From positions 930,001 through 994,000 of the forward strand of contig NZ_CP071129.1 in NCBI RefSeq assembly GCF_017220215.1: a DNA stretch of 64,000 nt. Reading direction: 5' to 3'. This stretch comes from Caballeronia sp. M1242. GTDB taxonomy: Bacteria > Pseudomonadota > Gammaproteobacteria > Burkholderiales > Burkholderiaceae. The notes beneath the pieces are model-generated. The model was not told the origin of the DNA and did no database searches. It was given only the letters and a program-made list of their open reading frames with translations. Below, piece after piece: positions 26,025 through 36,655 of the stretch; position 1 is the first letter of the stretch, and each line of letters starts with the position of its first letter. The position numbers and the translations under genes are program-made.

Positions 26025-27626
26025 TTAGTGCGGGGGAATCATCCACGTGAGCACGTTCTGTTGCAGCCAGACGAGCACGCCGAGAATGATGGTGAGCAGA
26101 ATGGAATGCTTGAAAGTTCGCGCGAAGACGAGGCCTTCCTTGCCCTTCAGGTCGGTGGTCGCCACGCCCGTCGAGATGTTCTGCGGCGAGATCATCTTGC
26201 CCATCACGCCGCCGGACGAGTTCGTCCCCGCCATCAGCACCGGATTCAGATTGAGCTGGTGCGCCGCCACCACTTGCAGGTTGCCGAAAAGCGCATTGCC
26301 CGACGTGTCGCTGCCGGAGAGAAAGACCGCGACCCAGCCGAGAAACGCCGACACGAGCGGAAACAGCGGCCCGACCGACGCCACGCCCAGACCCAGCGTG
26401 TAGTTCATGCCCGAGTAGTTCATCAGATACGCGAGACCGACGATGGTCGCCACCGTCAGGATGGCGATGCGCGTCTGCACCCACGTATCGACGATCGCCG
26501 CGCCGAATTCACGCGCCGGCAGCTTGACGAGCGCGGCCGTGATGATGGCCGCCACCAGAATGGCCGTGCCCGTGGCGAGCGGCTGGAAGTCCCAGATCGC
26601 GCCGTACGGCTGGTTGTACAGCGTGATGTAGACGGCCTTGTCGAGCCCCGGCCAGGACACCTTCACGTCGCCGATCAGGAAGATCTTCGCGACCGTCCAC
26701 ACGATCACGACGATCGACACCACGATCCAAGGCAGCCAGCCTTGCCCGCCCGAGAGCGCGGCGCGCGTGGCGCCCGCGCGATCGACGTTGACCGCGAAGC
26801 GTTCGTCGGGCGCGGGCTTCCAGACGCGCAGGAACGCAATCGTCAGAATGAGCGAGATGAGCGACGACAGCACGTCCGTGAGCGCGTAGCTGATGTAGTT
26901 CGACGTGACGAACTGCGTCAGCGCGAACGCGCCGCCCGAGACGAGCAGCACCGGCCACACGCGCATCATGTTGCGAAAGCCGGCGTACACCGCGATCACG
27001 TAGAAGGGCAGGAAGAATGCGAAAAGCGGCAACTGGCGGCCGACCATCTTCGCAAGCGCGTCCGTCGGCAGGTGCGTGACCGCGCCGAGCACGGTGATCG
27101 GCACGCCGAGCGCGCCGAAGGCCACCGGCGCCGTGTTGAAAATGAGCGTGAAAGTGAGCGCTTCGAGCGTCGGAAAGCCGAGCAGGATCAAAAGCGAACT
27201 CGTGATCGCGATCGGCGTGCCGAACCCGGAGATGCCTTCGAGCAGCGCGCCGAACGAGAAGCCGATGACCACCAGCACGATTCGCCTGTCGTTCGGCAGG
27301 TTATCGACCATCCAGAGCCGAAACGCTTCGAAGCGCCCGGAGCGTTGCGCGACGTTGTAGAGCAGGATCGCCGCGAACACGATCCACATGACCGGCCACA
27401 GCGCGAAGACGGCGCCCGCCGCGACCGAATTCAGCGCGAGGCCAACCGGGAACTTCCAGCCCGCGACGGCGATGATGAGCGCGGCGATCAATCCCGCGAG
27501 CGATGCCTGCCACGCCGGGCGGCGCGCCCAGCCGAGCAGCACCAGCACGATGATGATCGGCAGCGCCGCCACGATGAACGACAGCGCCAGTGAATCGGCA
27601 ATGGGTGTGAGTAGCTGATGGAACAT
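26025..27626 (-). CDS. lldP: L-lactate permease, LctP family
   Basis: Proton-coupled uptake of lactate (and possibly glycolate) across the inner membrane. The 533 residues form about 13 hydrophobic helices. Family signatures are present: GALLEGISGFGTPIAITSSL (~residues 127-146), FNTAPVAFGALGVPITVLGA, and near the C-terminus FLSGSDTSGNALFGNLQVVA and NSSGGVMGKMISPQNISTG. Length and motif order match LldP/LctP. The start at 27626 (MFHQLLTPIADS) has GGAGACTCG upstream. It appears to be a single gene; no lactate dehydrogenase lies beside it in the window. Confidence 0.93.
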   Translation of the reverse strand: MFHQLLTPIADSLALSFIVAALPIIIVLVLLGWARRPAWQASLAGLIAALIIAVAGWKFPVGLALNSVAAGAVFALWPVMWIVFAAILLYNVAQRSGRFEAFRLWMVDNLPNDRRIVLVVIGFSFGALLEGISGFGTPIAITSSLLILLGFPTLEALTFTLIFNTAPVAFGALGVPITVLGAVTHLPTDALAKMVGRQLPLFAFFLPFYVIAVYAGFRNMMRVWPVLLVSGGAFALTQFVTSNYISYALTDVLSSLISLILTIAFLRVWKPAPDERFAVNVDRAGATRAALSGGQGWLPWIVVSIVVIVWTVAKIFLIGDVKVSWPGLDKAVYITLYNQPYGAIWDFQPLATGTAILVAAIITAALVKLPAREFGAAIVDTWVQTRIAILTVATIVGLAYLMNYSGMNYTLGLGVASVGPLFPLVSAFLGWVAVFLSGSDTSGNALFGNLQVVAAHQLNLNPVLMAGTNSSGGVMGKMISPQNISTGVATTDLKGKEGLVFARTFKHSILLTIILGVLVWLQQNVLTWMIPPH

Positions 27627-27833
27627 CGAGTCTCCTTTTTTCTCTTGTTGGCGAAGCGGCGGCCGCAGCCGCCATGCGCGCGGAGTTCGATGTTTCAGTC
27701 GCGCACGCCGGCGACGTGCGCCGTCTTAAGCGCCGGCGTAACACGCCCACTAAGAATAGGTGACCGATGAGCCGCGTCAAGCGGTGAAAGCCCGCGTACG
27801 CGCCGTGGTTCGTCGGATTGGGTCAGCTGCGAA

Positions 27834-27971
27834 TCAGCCTTCCACGGCTGCGGCTGCGGCCGTTGCTGCGCCGCTGTCGCGGTTCGCGGGCGGCGTCTGC
27901 CGGAACACCCAGACAGTCAGAAGCGCGATCGACGCAAGCATCCAAAGCAGAAAAAACACGAAGGCCATCAT
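27834..27971 (-). CDS. Small single-pass membrane protein (45 aa)
   Basis: Not recognised. The peptide begins MMAFVFFLLWMLASIALLTV, one hydrophobic helix, followed by a basic turn (WVFRQTPPANR) and an Ala-rich tail. AACAGGAC precedes the first of two adjacent ATG codons. It lies in the 612-bp stretch between lactate permease and a Gly-rich lipoprotein. The remaining parts of that stretch show no further gene. Support is limited to hydrophobicity and the start context. Confidence 0.4.
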   Translation of the reverse strand: MMAFVFFLLWMLASIALLTVWVFRQTPPANRDSGAATAAAAAVEG

Positions 27972-28238
27972 GTCCTGTTCCCCGAGAACGTGAAGTGGGC
28001 GACAGCGGCGCCGTCGCATCGCGGTAAATAGGGACGGTGAATAGCCAGAAACGTGCCAATTGTCTGTCCAATTCCGCCAAAGGCTTGTCAGAAAAGGAAA
28101 GAGAGAAGGCGCACCGAGCCGGCGACGCGGCGCATCGGGCGCGCGGCGTCGGAAAATGTTTCAGGTTCGTTACTGGGCACCGGACTTACGCCGGTGAACA
28201 CGCCAATTTCGTAACGAAGATGAACACGCTCGCCCGAC

Positions 28239-28772
28239 TCAGTGGCCGCGACCGCCTCCGTGGCCGAAGCCTCCATGTCCGCCGTAGCCGCCTTGCCACG
28301 TCCCGCCGCCGTGCCAGCCGCCACCGCCGTGCCATCCGCCGCCATGCCAGTCGCCGCCGTGGTGCCAGCCGCCGTGGTGCCAGCCGTATCCGTGGCCCCA
28401 GCAGCATCCGCCGCCCCAGTAGCCGAAGCCGACCGAGATCGCCGGATAGCCGTAGCCGTAATACGCCGGATACGGGTACGGGTAATACGGATAGCCATAG
28501 GACGGATAAGCGCCGTAGTAGCCGGCATAAGGGTAGACGGCGGAGTAGGGCACCTGTTCGGTCGAGTAGACGATGCCGGTCCCCGGCACCGCCGATGCGC
28601 CCGAGGCTCCGTTGGCCGGTAGCGCGAATTCACGCTGCGCATAGATGGCGCTGACCGTGGGGTAACCCGCGCCGGGGTAATCGGGATACGGGTAGTAACA
28701 GCCGCTAACCAGAAGTCCCACAGCGAGCGCGGCCATGCCGCTCTTTGCGTGGACGATGCGTGCGGACGTCAT
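28239..28772 (-). CDS. Gly/His/Trp/Tyr-rich lipoprotein (177 aa)
   Basis: Predicted envelope lipoprotein of unknown role. The signal peptide ends in LVSGC, with lipidated Cys-25. The mature chain has a Tyr/Pro/Gly-rich middle (YPYYPYPYPAYYGYGYPA) and a C-terminal tail of GGWHHGG/GGWHGG units plus a CC pair, a composition found in surface-exposed, possibly metal- or polysaccharide-interacting proteins. AAGGAG lies 8 bp upstream of the ATG at 28772. A weak hairpin (28178-28195) follows the stop. Confidence 0.8.
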   Translation of the reverse strand: MTSARIVHAKSGMAALAVGLLVSGCYYPYPDYPGAGYPTVSAIYAQREFALPANGASGASAVPGTGIVYSTEQVPYSAVYPYAGYYGAYPSYGYPYYPYPYPAYYGYGYPAISVGFGYWGGGCCWGHGYGWHHGGWHHGGDWHGGGWHGGGGWHGGGTWQGGYGGHGGFGHGGGRGH

Positions 28773-28983
28773 GATGCTGCTCCTTGAATTGCCTGCGGGA
28801 CTCTTCGGGTTCAATGGTCTCGATAGAACCGATCCGGTCCGTTAAAGAGGAGCTTAGTCGATCGATGCATGGCGCGTGGCATGCGCCCGGTGAGGAACGA
28901 TGGCTGGTATCGCTTCCTGTAACAGACTTGAAACACGTGCGGCCCCGACGATGTCGCGCCGCACGCTCGATGCGCTGCGGCCC

Positions 28984-29196
28984 TTACTTGCCGACCTGAT
29001 TGCCGATGACCCCGCCGACGGCCGCGCCGCCCAGCGTCGAAAGCGCGCTGCCGCCGATCACGGCCCCGCCCGCTGCGCCGACGCCCGCGCCGATGGCGGT
29101 GTCGCGCTGACGCGTGGTCATGTTGTCGCAACCGGTCAATCCGGCGAAAGAAGCGATGAGCAGTGCTGCGGCGCCGATTTGTTTGATGTTTTTCAT
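28984..29196 (-). CDS. Glycine-zipper lipoprotein, OsmB-like (70 aa)
   Basis: Small outer-membrane lipoprotein. The lipobox LTGC places the lipidated Cys at residue 23, and the mature part is one glycine-zipper segment: IGAGVGAAGGAVIGGSAL and GGAAVGGVIGNQVGK. This is the Gly-zipper_2TM layout of OsmB/SlyB-like proteins, thought to insert as short paired helices. The ATG at 29196 has GGAGAG 6 bp upstream. Residues upstream of that ATG in the longer frame are not signal-like, so the short form is preferred. Confidence 0.8.
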   Translation of the reverse strand: MKNIKQIGAAALLIASFAGLTGCDNMTTRQRDTAIGAGVGAAGGAVIGGSALSTLGGAAVGGVIGNQVGK

Positions 29197-29379
29197 GTCG
29201 ACTCTCCAGTGATGATGGAACGAATCGGCTGCGGCGTGACTTCCCGGACAAGACGACGGTCCGGCGCGCATGCCGCGTTTTTTCGCCGGTTCGTTCGATA
29301 GGTAGCAGGAAAGATGCCCGAATCGTCTGAATGAGCGTTCAGCCTTGTCGCAGAAGGCTTTGAGCGGAACGCAGCAAGC

Positions 29380-29419
29380 AAAACGGCCTGTCGCGCTCGC
29401 CGCGCGACAGGCCGTTTTT
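29380..29419. terminator. Strong bidirectional terminator after thiC
   Basis: AAAACGGCCTGTCGCG and its exact reverse complement flank a 7-base loop, with A-run and T-run at the two ends. It closes thiC on the minus strand and could also stop rightward transcription. Confidence 0.85.
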
Positions 29420-29452
29420 CCGGTGAGGTTTCAGTCCGTCAGAAACGGCGCA

Positions 29453-31462
<2,010 letters not shown>

Positions 31463-31540
31463 CTAAACAGGGAGGAACGAGACGGAAAGGTACGGGTTCG
31501 GAAGAAGTAGTCTGATGCGGCGCGACTGTCGAAACCCGAA

Positions 31541-31664
31541 CGCTTCCCTGCGCTGGCATTATCCAGATCAGGTTCAAAGGGTATTTCTCACCCGCGCCGC
31601 GCGAGGCGACTGCGCTCGATGAAACCGGCCGCAATCGCGATGCGCAACGCAGGACCCCCGCGTT
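31541..31664 (-). promoter_or_regulatory. TPP riboswitch (THI element) upstream of thiC
   Basis: Read on the minus strand, the element starts near GGGGGTCCTGCG, includes GCGGGTGAGAAATACCCTTT, then GAACCTGATCTGGATAATGC, and ends CAGCGCAGGGAAGCG. These are the conserved pieces of the TPP aptamer, including the CUGAGA-like bulge (here GTGAGAAATACCC) and the 3' closing strand. It lies 142 nt before the thiC ATG. Confidence 0.92.
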
Positions 31665-31975
31665 AGCAGCCGCCACCATACACCGCAGCGTGGCGTGTTG
31701 GCAACCATCCGAAAATTCGTCCGGCGATTCGTCGATCGCGCGGGGCGCTTACTGCATAATGTCGCTCGCCCCGGCCTGCGTGTTTTCCCTGACCGCCCGG
31801 CAGCCGCAATCGACGCCCCGCGTCTTGTGCTGTTTCTCCTCTGCGTCCGCGTTCGCATTCCAACTGTTTCGCCATGTCGTCCTGTCTCGTTTGTCGCGCC
31901 GGAGCTTTCGCCCGTTCAATTGCCGTCTGTCGGATCGAAGACACGGCTCGGTCTTGCACGCTGGCCGGATAACGC

Positions 31976-32911
31976 ATGTCCAAGCCGCCGCGCCTGCCGT
32001 TTTCGTTGCCCGATTGTTTTCCGTTTCGCGCGCCGCGTTCGCACAAGGGACAAGTCGCGCTCGCGCTGGCCGTCGTCTATCTCGTGTGGGGATCGACATA
32101 TCTCGCCGTGCATCTGTCGCTCGCGTCGTTTCCGCCGCTTTTGCTTTCCGGCTTGCGCAATCTGTTCGCGGGCATCGGGCTCTTCGTGTTCGCGGCGCGC
32201 CGCAAGCCGGTCTGGCCGACGTTGGCCGAAGCGCGTAATGCCGCGCTCGTCGGCACGCTGCTCGTCGGCTTGTCCAGCGGGATGCTCGCCTACGGCATGC
32301 GGACCGTCGAGACCGGGACGGCCGCCGTGATGGTCGCCACCGTGCCGCTTTTCGCGACGATCATCGCCGCGCTCACGGGCCGGCGCATCGCGAAGGGCGA
32401 GTGGGTGGCGGTCGGGCTCGGGCTCGTCGGCATCGTGTTGCTGAACCACGGCGATTCGTCCTCCGGCTCGACCGCGGGCAGCATCGCGATTCTCTGCGGC
32501 GCGATCTTCTGGGCGGGCGGGGCGCACCTCGCGAGCCGCGTCAAGCTGCCGTCGGACCTCTTCATGTCGACGGCGCTTCAGATCGGCCTCGGCGGTTCCA
32601 TTTCGACGACGGTCGCGTTGCTCTCGGGCGAGCGGCTGGCGGGCATCGGCTTCGTGCCGGGGCTGTCGTTTCTGTATCTGATGCTCGTCGGAACGATGGC
32701 CGCGTATGTCGCTTACGGCTTTCTGATCCGGCATACGAGCCCGATCATCGCGAGCAGCTGCATGTACGTGAATCCGGTGGTCGCGGTGTTACTCGGCGCG
32801 CTGTTGCTCGGCGAGGCGATCACGCGCTGGACCGTCATTGCGACGGTCGTCATTCTGCTGAGCGTGGGGCTTTCTTTCTGGTTCGATTATCGAAGGCGGG
32901 GGTTGGTGTGA
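31976..32911 (+). CDS. EamA/DMT-superfamily transporter, YedA-like (311 aa)
   Basis: Inner-membrane exporter of the drug/metabolite superfamily. Two EamA repeats are visible: VVYLVWGSTYLAVHLSLASF at the first helix, VMVATVPLFATIIAAL at the end of the first half, and SSCMYVNPVVAVLLGALLLG at the end of the second. The order and the PPLLLSGLRN motif resemble YedA. The first ~25 residues are a basic, soluble extension, so a later start is possible, but the next in-frame start lies well inside the first helix. It is divergent from thiC; the ~300 bp upstream of the TPP aptamer must hold both promoters. Confidence 0.85.
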   Translation: MSKPPRLPFSLPDCFPFRAPRSHKGQVALALAVVYLVWGSTYLAVHLSLASFPPLLLSGLRNLFAGIGLFVFAARRKPVWPTLAEARNAALVGTLLVGLSSGMLAYGMRTVETGTAAVMVATVPLFATIIAALTGRRIAKGEWVAVGLGLVGIVLLNHGDSSSGSTAGSIAILCGAIFWAGGAHLASRVKLPSDLFMSTALQIGLGGSISTTVALLSGERLAGIGFVPGLSFLYLMLVGTMAAYVAYGFLIRHTSPIIASSCMYVNPVVAVLLGALLLGEAITRWTVIATVVILLSVGLSFWFDYRRRGLV

Positions 32912-33229
32912 GTGCCTTCCTTTCGCCGCGCTTGTAAGAAACACGCTCGCGCCGCGATTCGAGGCGCGCATGCCGCCTCGCTCTCGCGCCCCGAACGAAT
33001 CCTCTAATGAAAGCCGCAGCCTTGCGCGATAAGGCTTGCTGGCGAAGTCGCGCCACTCGCGCACCGCAAAAGGGCACGGCTGTTGCTCCATGTGCGCCAC
33101 CCGCGAGGCGCGTCATTCCGATGAAACCAAGACGCGTTCTTCGCGGCGAGGACGCGGCGTTGCGGGCCATCCGCCCGCCGTCCGCAGCCTTCACGACACC
33201 ATCAACGATCACAAAAAGGAAGGTGGCAC
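32912..33229. other. Non-coding spacer upstream of the DUF4397 lipoprotein
   Basis: Short ORFs here have no ribosome-binding site or recognisable product. Only the AAGGAAGGTGGCAC ribosome-binding site before 33230 is convincing. Confidence 0.5.
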
Positions 33230-34012
33230 ATGAAGCTCATCCGCACCGTCACGGCGCTCGCTGCCGTCGCTTCGCTCCTGTCCGCATGCGGCGGAAGTTC
33301 GGACGACGTCGGCAAGGAACTCGGCCTCACGCAAGCGCAGGTTCATTTCGTCCACGCGATTCCGAGCGGCCCGAACGTCGATTTCTACGATAACGGCAAG
33401 GTGCTGCAACCGAACATCGGCTACAAGGCGGTGACCAACTTCGCGAACATCGGCACGGGCCAGCACAACTTCGGCTACGCGGCCGTGAACACGACGACCC
33501 AGCTCGCGTCCGATTCGAGCATCAGCAACGCGGCGAAAGGCCACGAATACACGGTCATCGCGCTGCCGGACGCGGGCTTCCTGCCGTCGATCGCCGTGAT
33601 CGACGATCCGTTCGACAAAGGTCTCCTGTCGACGAGCGCGCGCGTGCGCGGCTTCAACGCATCGGCGAACGCGCAGAATCTCGATCTGTATCTGGTCGCG
33701 CCGGGGACGAACATCGCGACGGTCAACGCGACGATGCCGAGCCTCGCCTTCAAGAGCGCGGTCCCGGCGAGCACGCAGGACTCGATCTATGTTTCGGGCG
33801 GCACGTATCAGTTGATCGCGACGCTTCCGGGTTCGAAGACGCCGGTGTACAAGTCGGCTTCGTTCAATCTCGGCAATAACGCGGACTGGCTCGTGACGAC
33901 GCTGCCTTCGGGCAACGCGCTGTCGCAGGTCGTGCCGGACAAGATTCGGGTGCTGGTGGCGCAGGGCGGCAACACCCAGACGCCGGCGCTGGAGTTGCCG
34001 GATACGCAGTAA
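33230..34012 (+). CDS. DUF4397-domain lipoprotein (260 aa)
   Basis: Predicted envelope lipoprotein. The signal peptide ends in LLSACGG, with lipidated Cys-20. The mature chain carries the DUF4397 pattern: VHFVHAIPSGPNVDFYDNGK (~residues 38-57) at the start, then repeated beta-type segments such as VRGFNASANAQNLDLYLVAP and STQDSIYVSGGTYQLIATLP. DUF4397 proteins are cell-surface proteins of unknown function. AAGGAAGG precedes the ATG at 33230, and a strong terminator follows the stop. Confidence 0.85.
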   Translation: MKLIRTVTALAAVASLLSACGGSSDDVGKELGLTQAQVHFVHAIPSGPNVDFYDNGKVLQPNIGYKAVTNFANIGTGQHNFGYAAVNTTTQLASDSSISNAAKGHEYTVIALPDAGFLPSIAVIDDPFDKGLLSTSARVRGFNASANAQNLDLYLVAPGTNIATVNATMPSLAFKSAVPASTQDSIYVSGGTYQLIATLPGSKTPVYKSASFNLGNNADWLVTTLPSGNALSQVVPDKIRVLVAQGGNTQTPALELPDTQ

Positions 34013-34036
34013 GCGCTTGCGCGTCAGGCCGTCACG

Positions 34037-34071
34037 AAAACCCGCCCGAGCGGTCTCGGGCGGGTTTTTTA
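34037..34071 (+). terminator. Intrinsic terminator after the DUF4397 gene
   Basis: CCCGCCCGAG-CGGT-CTCGGGCGGG followed by TTTTTT, with AAAA on the left. Confidence 0.9.
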
Positions 34072-34077
34072 ACGCAC

Positions 34078-34110
34078 AAAAAAAATCTCGCCGCGCAAGG
34101 CGGCGAGATG
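34078..34110 (-). terminator. Intrinsic terminator after the entericidin gene
   Basis: ATCTCGCCG-CGCAAGG-CGGCGAGAT, which on the minus strand is followed by eight U residues. Confidence 0.9.
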
Positions 34111-34145
34111 ACAGGAACTACGCTACGTTGATAGAGCGCCTCAGC

Positions 34146-34280
34146 TTATTTATGTTCTTCCGCCGAGTTCGAAATAGCCTGGCCGCCCTTCGAAATGTCC
34201 TGACCTGCGCCCGAGATGGTATTGCAGCCTGCCAGCGCAGCGGTGCCCGCGATCAGCAGCAAAGCGATGATTCGAGTCAT
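34146..34280 (-). CDS. Entericidin A/B-family lipoprotein (44 aa)
   Basis: Tiny membrane lipoprotein of the entericidin family. The signal segment MTRIIALLLIAGTAALAGC gives lipidated Cys-19, and the mature peptide NTISGAGQDISKGGQAISN is the family's core. In E. coli these peptides form a toxin/antidote pair linked to stationary phase; here only one copy is present, so a toxin-antidote role cannot be assumed. AAGGGG precedes the ATG at 34280, and a strong terminator follows. Confidence 0.88.
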   Translation of the reverse strand: MTRIIALLLIAGTAALAGCNTISGAGQDISKGGQAISNSAEEHK

Positions 34281-34433
34281 GTTCAATCCCCTTGAAGTAA
34301 ATGTCTGGATTGGCCGCTGCTTATCGATGGGCCTCACCGGTGTGAATAATCTTAAAAAAGCGCCGGAGCGCGCGCTGTAAGCACACATGTGTTTTTTGTG
34401 TCGGCGGATTCCGTATTTCGCGTCGGCATCGTC

Positions 34434-35894
34434 CTACGCGGCGGCGCGTGCCGGCGGGCCGTCATCCACGTCCGCATCCGCATGCACGCGGTCGCGCGGC
34501 ATCGACACCCGAATGCTGGTTCCATGCGGCGTCGCGCGCTCTATCTCGAAGCGCCCGCCGCGCGCCGACACGCGCTGCCGCATGCCGACCAGTCCGTGCG
34601 TCTGCGTGCGCTTCAAATCCTGCGGCCGGATGCCGATGCCGTCATCGTCGATCGAAAGCGCGACGTTCGCCGGGTCGAGCGTGAGCGCAATGCGAATGCG
34701 GCTCGCATGCGCGTACTTCGCGGCGTTTGTCAGCGTTTCCTGCGCCACGCGAAAGAGCGCGATTTCGATGGCTTCGCCGAGCTTCACTTCGTCGTCCGGC
34801 AGATCGGCTTCGACCGTCCAGCCGTTGCGCTGCGCGGCTTCGTCCACGAGCGAACGCAGCGCCGTGACGAGACCGAAGTTGGCGAGCACCGTCGGTCGCA
34901 TGTCCTCGATAATCCGCCGCTTGAGCGCGATGCCCTGATCCAGATTGCCGATGGCGCGCGACAGTTTCTCGGCCATTGCCGGCTCCGATTCGCGCAGCTT
35001 GCCGCGCACCCACGCGACATCCATCTTGCTCGCGGTCAGGATCGAGCCGAGTTCGTCGTGCAGTTCGCGGGCGAGTTGCGTCTTTTCATCCTCGCTGACC
35101 GATTGCAAATGCCACGCGAGCGCTTCCAGTTGCCGCGTGCGTTCGAAGACGAGCCGATCCAGTTCCTCCTGCTGCGTGATGAGTTCGCGCTGAACGCGAT
35201 CTTGCTTATCGAGCTGGATGCCGAGATTGCGGAACAGCAGCAGAAACAACACGATGTTCAGCGCGCAGAGCGCGGCCACGCACAGCGTCGAAATGCGCTG
35301 ATCGGCGCGGCTCGCGTCGAGCGCGTGTTGCGCGCGCTGCTCTTCGTTCAGGCGCAAGAGCGAGAGCGCGGCGTCGAGCGTCATGTCCTTGTCGGCCGAT
35401 GCATCCGAAGGCGCGGCCGATGGCGCCGCGCTGCGCTCGATGGCGTCGTTGGCCGCCGCGCGAATCTGCGCGAAGCTCGCGAGCGCGGTGTCGTCGCCGA
35501 TGCGGCGATAGTAGGCATCGAGCGTGGCGAGCGCGCGGCGCACGTGCGCGGCGGTCGCTTCGAACTGGTTCTTGTAGGCGGCGTCCGGTTTCAGCGCGAT
35601 TGCTTGTCCCTGCGCGGACAGCGTTGCGATGTCCGCGGCGAGCGCCGAAAGCTGCGCGGTCGCGCTCTTGGCGTCGAGCGCCGTTTCGTATTCGGCGGCA
35701 ATGCGCATGCGGCCCGACTCCAGAATCACGAGCCCGCCGACGGTAATCACGATGGCCACCGTCATCGCGACGGCCCAGCTATACCGATGCATCCATTCAT
35801 TGATGCGCGCGAAGCCGGCGCGCGTGCCGCGGCTCGCGGGCGGGGCGTCGTCTTGCGCGATGCCGGCAAGCGCGGCGTGGGGAAGGTGGCTCAT
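34434..35894 (-). CDS. Sensor histidine kinase of the NarX/DesK (HisKA_3) type (486 aa)
   Basis: Membrane-bound sensor of a two-component system. Two hydrophobic helices (WAVAMTVAIVITVGGLVIL at ~31-49 and LCVAALCALNIVLFLLLF at ~205-222) enclose a periplasmic helical region. After a coiled coil, the dimerisation box LARELHDELGSILTASKMDV holds the phospho-accepting His, and the ATPase domain shows TLTNAAKYAHASRIRI and DDGIGIRPQDLKRTQTHGLV. The ATG at 35894 (MSHLPH) is chosen because the upstream extension is basic and not membrane-like. Its likely partner is the LuxR-type regulator at 37330, with stress-type genes between them. Confidence 0.88.
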   Translation of the reverse strand: MSHLPHAALAGIAQDDAPPASRGTRAGFARINEWMHRYSWAVAMTVAIVITVGGLVILESGRMRIAAEYETALDAKSATAQLSALAADIATLSAQGQAIALKPDAAYKNQFEATAAHVRRALATLDAYYRRIGDDTALASFAQIRAAANDAIERSAAPSAAPSDASADKDMTLDAALSLLRLNEEQRAQHALDASRADQRISTLCVAALCALNIVLFLLLFRNLGIQLDKQDRVQRELITQQEELDRLVFERTRQLEALAWHLQSVSEDEKTQLARELHDELGSILTASKMDVAWVRGKLRESEPAMAEKLSRAIGNLDQGIALKRRIIEDMRPTVLANFGLVTALRSLVDEAAQRNGWTVEADLPDDEVKLGEAIEIALFRVAQETLTNAAKYAHASRIRIALTLDPANVALSIDDDGIGIRPQDLKRTQTHGLVGMRQRVSARGGRFEIERATPHGTSIRVSMPRDRVHADADVDDGPPARAAA

Positions 35895-36058
35895 GGCGTG
35901 GTTCTCGATGCGGCGACGAGGCAGATGGCGCGCTTTGCGCAGCCGATTTGAAAGCAAATGTCGGTGGATTCTCACAGCAAAAAAGGAGCCAGCCCGAATG
36001 CGCGCGGCAGAACGCGCGGCTAGCATGAGTGCGTCAACCATTCCTACGGGGAGCGATC

Positions 36059-36235
36059 ATGCTGAGATGGGCTCTGTTTTTTGCGATCGTCGCTGTGATC
36101 GCCGGCTTGCTGGGCTTCACGGGCATCGCCGCGGGCGCCGCGACCATTGCCAAGTTCCTGTTCGTGCTGTTCCTGATTCTTTGCGTCGTGTTTCTGGTGC
36201 TGGGGTTCGTCATCACCAAGAAAGCGGTCGATTAG
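36059..36235 (+). CDS. DUF1328 (YtjA-type) small membrane protein, copy 1
   Basis: A 58-residue inner-membrane protein with two helices: [20 protein letters not shown] and [20 protein letters not shown], joined by the family signature [14 protein letters not shown]. The function of DUF1328/UPF0391 is unknown; family members are often stress-induced. CGGGGAGCGATC precedes the ATG at 36059. A related gene follows 100 bp downstream. Confidence 0.88.
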   Translation: MLRWALFFAIVAVIAGLLGFTGIAAGAATIAKFLFVLFLILCVVFLVLGFVITKKAVD

Positions 36236-36335
36236 CGGCTTAGCTTGCTCCATGCCTTGCCATGCCGGGATGACGGTTCGCGCCATGCCCGGCTCCGACC
36301 TTGAACGACCTTAGAACAATCACGAGGAGGGTCCC

Positions 36336-36497
36336 ATGCTTCACTACGCAGCCGTTTTCTTCGTCATCGCGATCATCGCGGCGGTGTTCGGCTTCACGGG
36401 CATCGCGGCCGGCGCCGCTGAAATCGCGAAGATCCTGTTTTATATTTTCCTCGTCGTGTTCGTCGTGACGCTGCTGCTCGGTGTCTTCAGGACGTGA
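36336..36497 (+). CDS. DUF1328 small membrane protein, copy 2 (53 aa)
   Basis: A second UPF0391-type gene, too short for usual ORF cut-offs. The protein starts [20 protein letters not shown], then the shared signature [14 protein letters not shown], then [25 protein letters not shown] lies just upstream of the ATG. It is clearly a paralogue of the preceding gene and probably shares its transcript. Two side-by-side copies may form a hetero-oligomer or be differently regulated. Confidence 0.85.
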   Translation: MLHYAAVFFVIAIIAAVFGFTGIAAGAAEIAKILFYIFLVVFVVTLLLGVFRT

Positions 36498-36655
36498 CGT
36501 TGCCGAATCGTCGTGCCCGCGCCCGCCCATCGGACGATAGAGCGGAGCGGGCACGCGCCATGCATCGCGGACGATGATCGAATAGCGGAACGCTATGAAG
36601 CACGGCGATTCGCTCGACGCATCCGTCCATCCCCCCAATTCACAGGAGCAAACAC

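Noticed and set aside
25857..27593. Plus-strand 578-codon ORF opposite lactate permease
   Set aside because: The minus strand carries complete LctP motifs; the plus ORF is an Arg/His/Asp-rich shadow.
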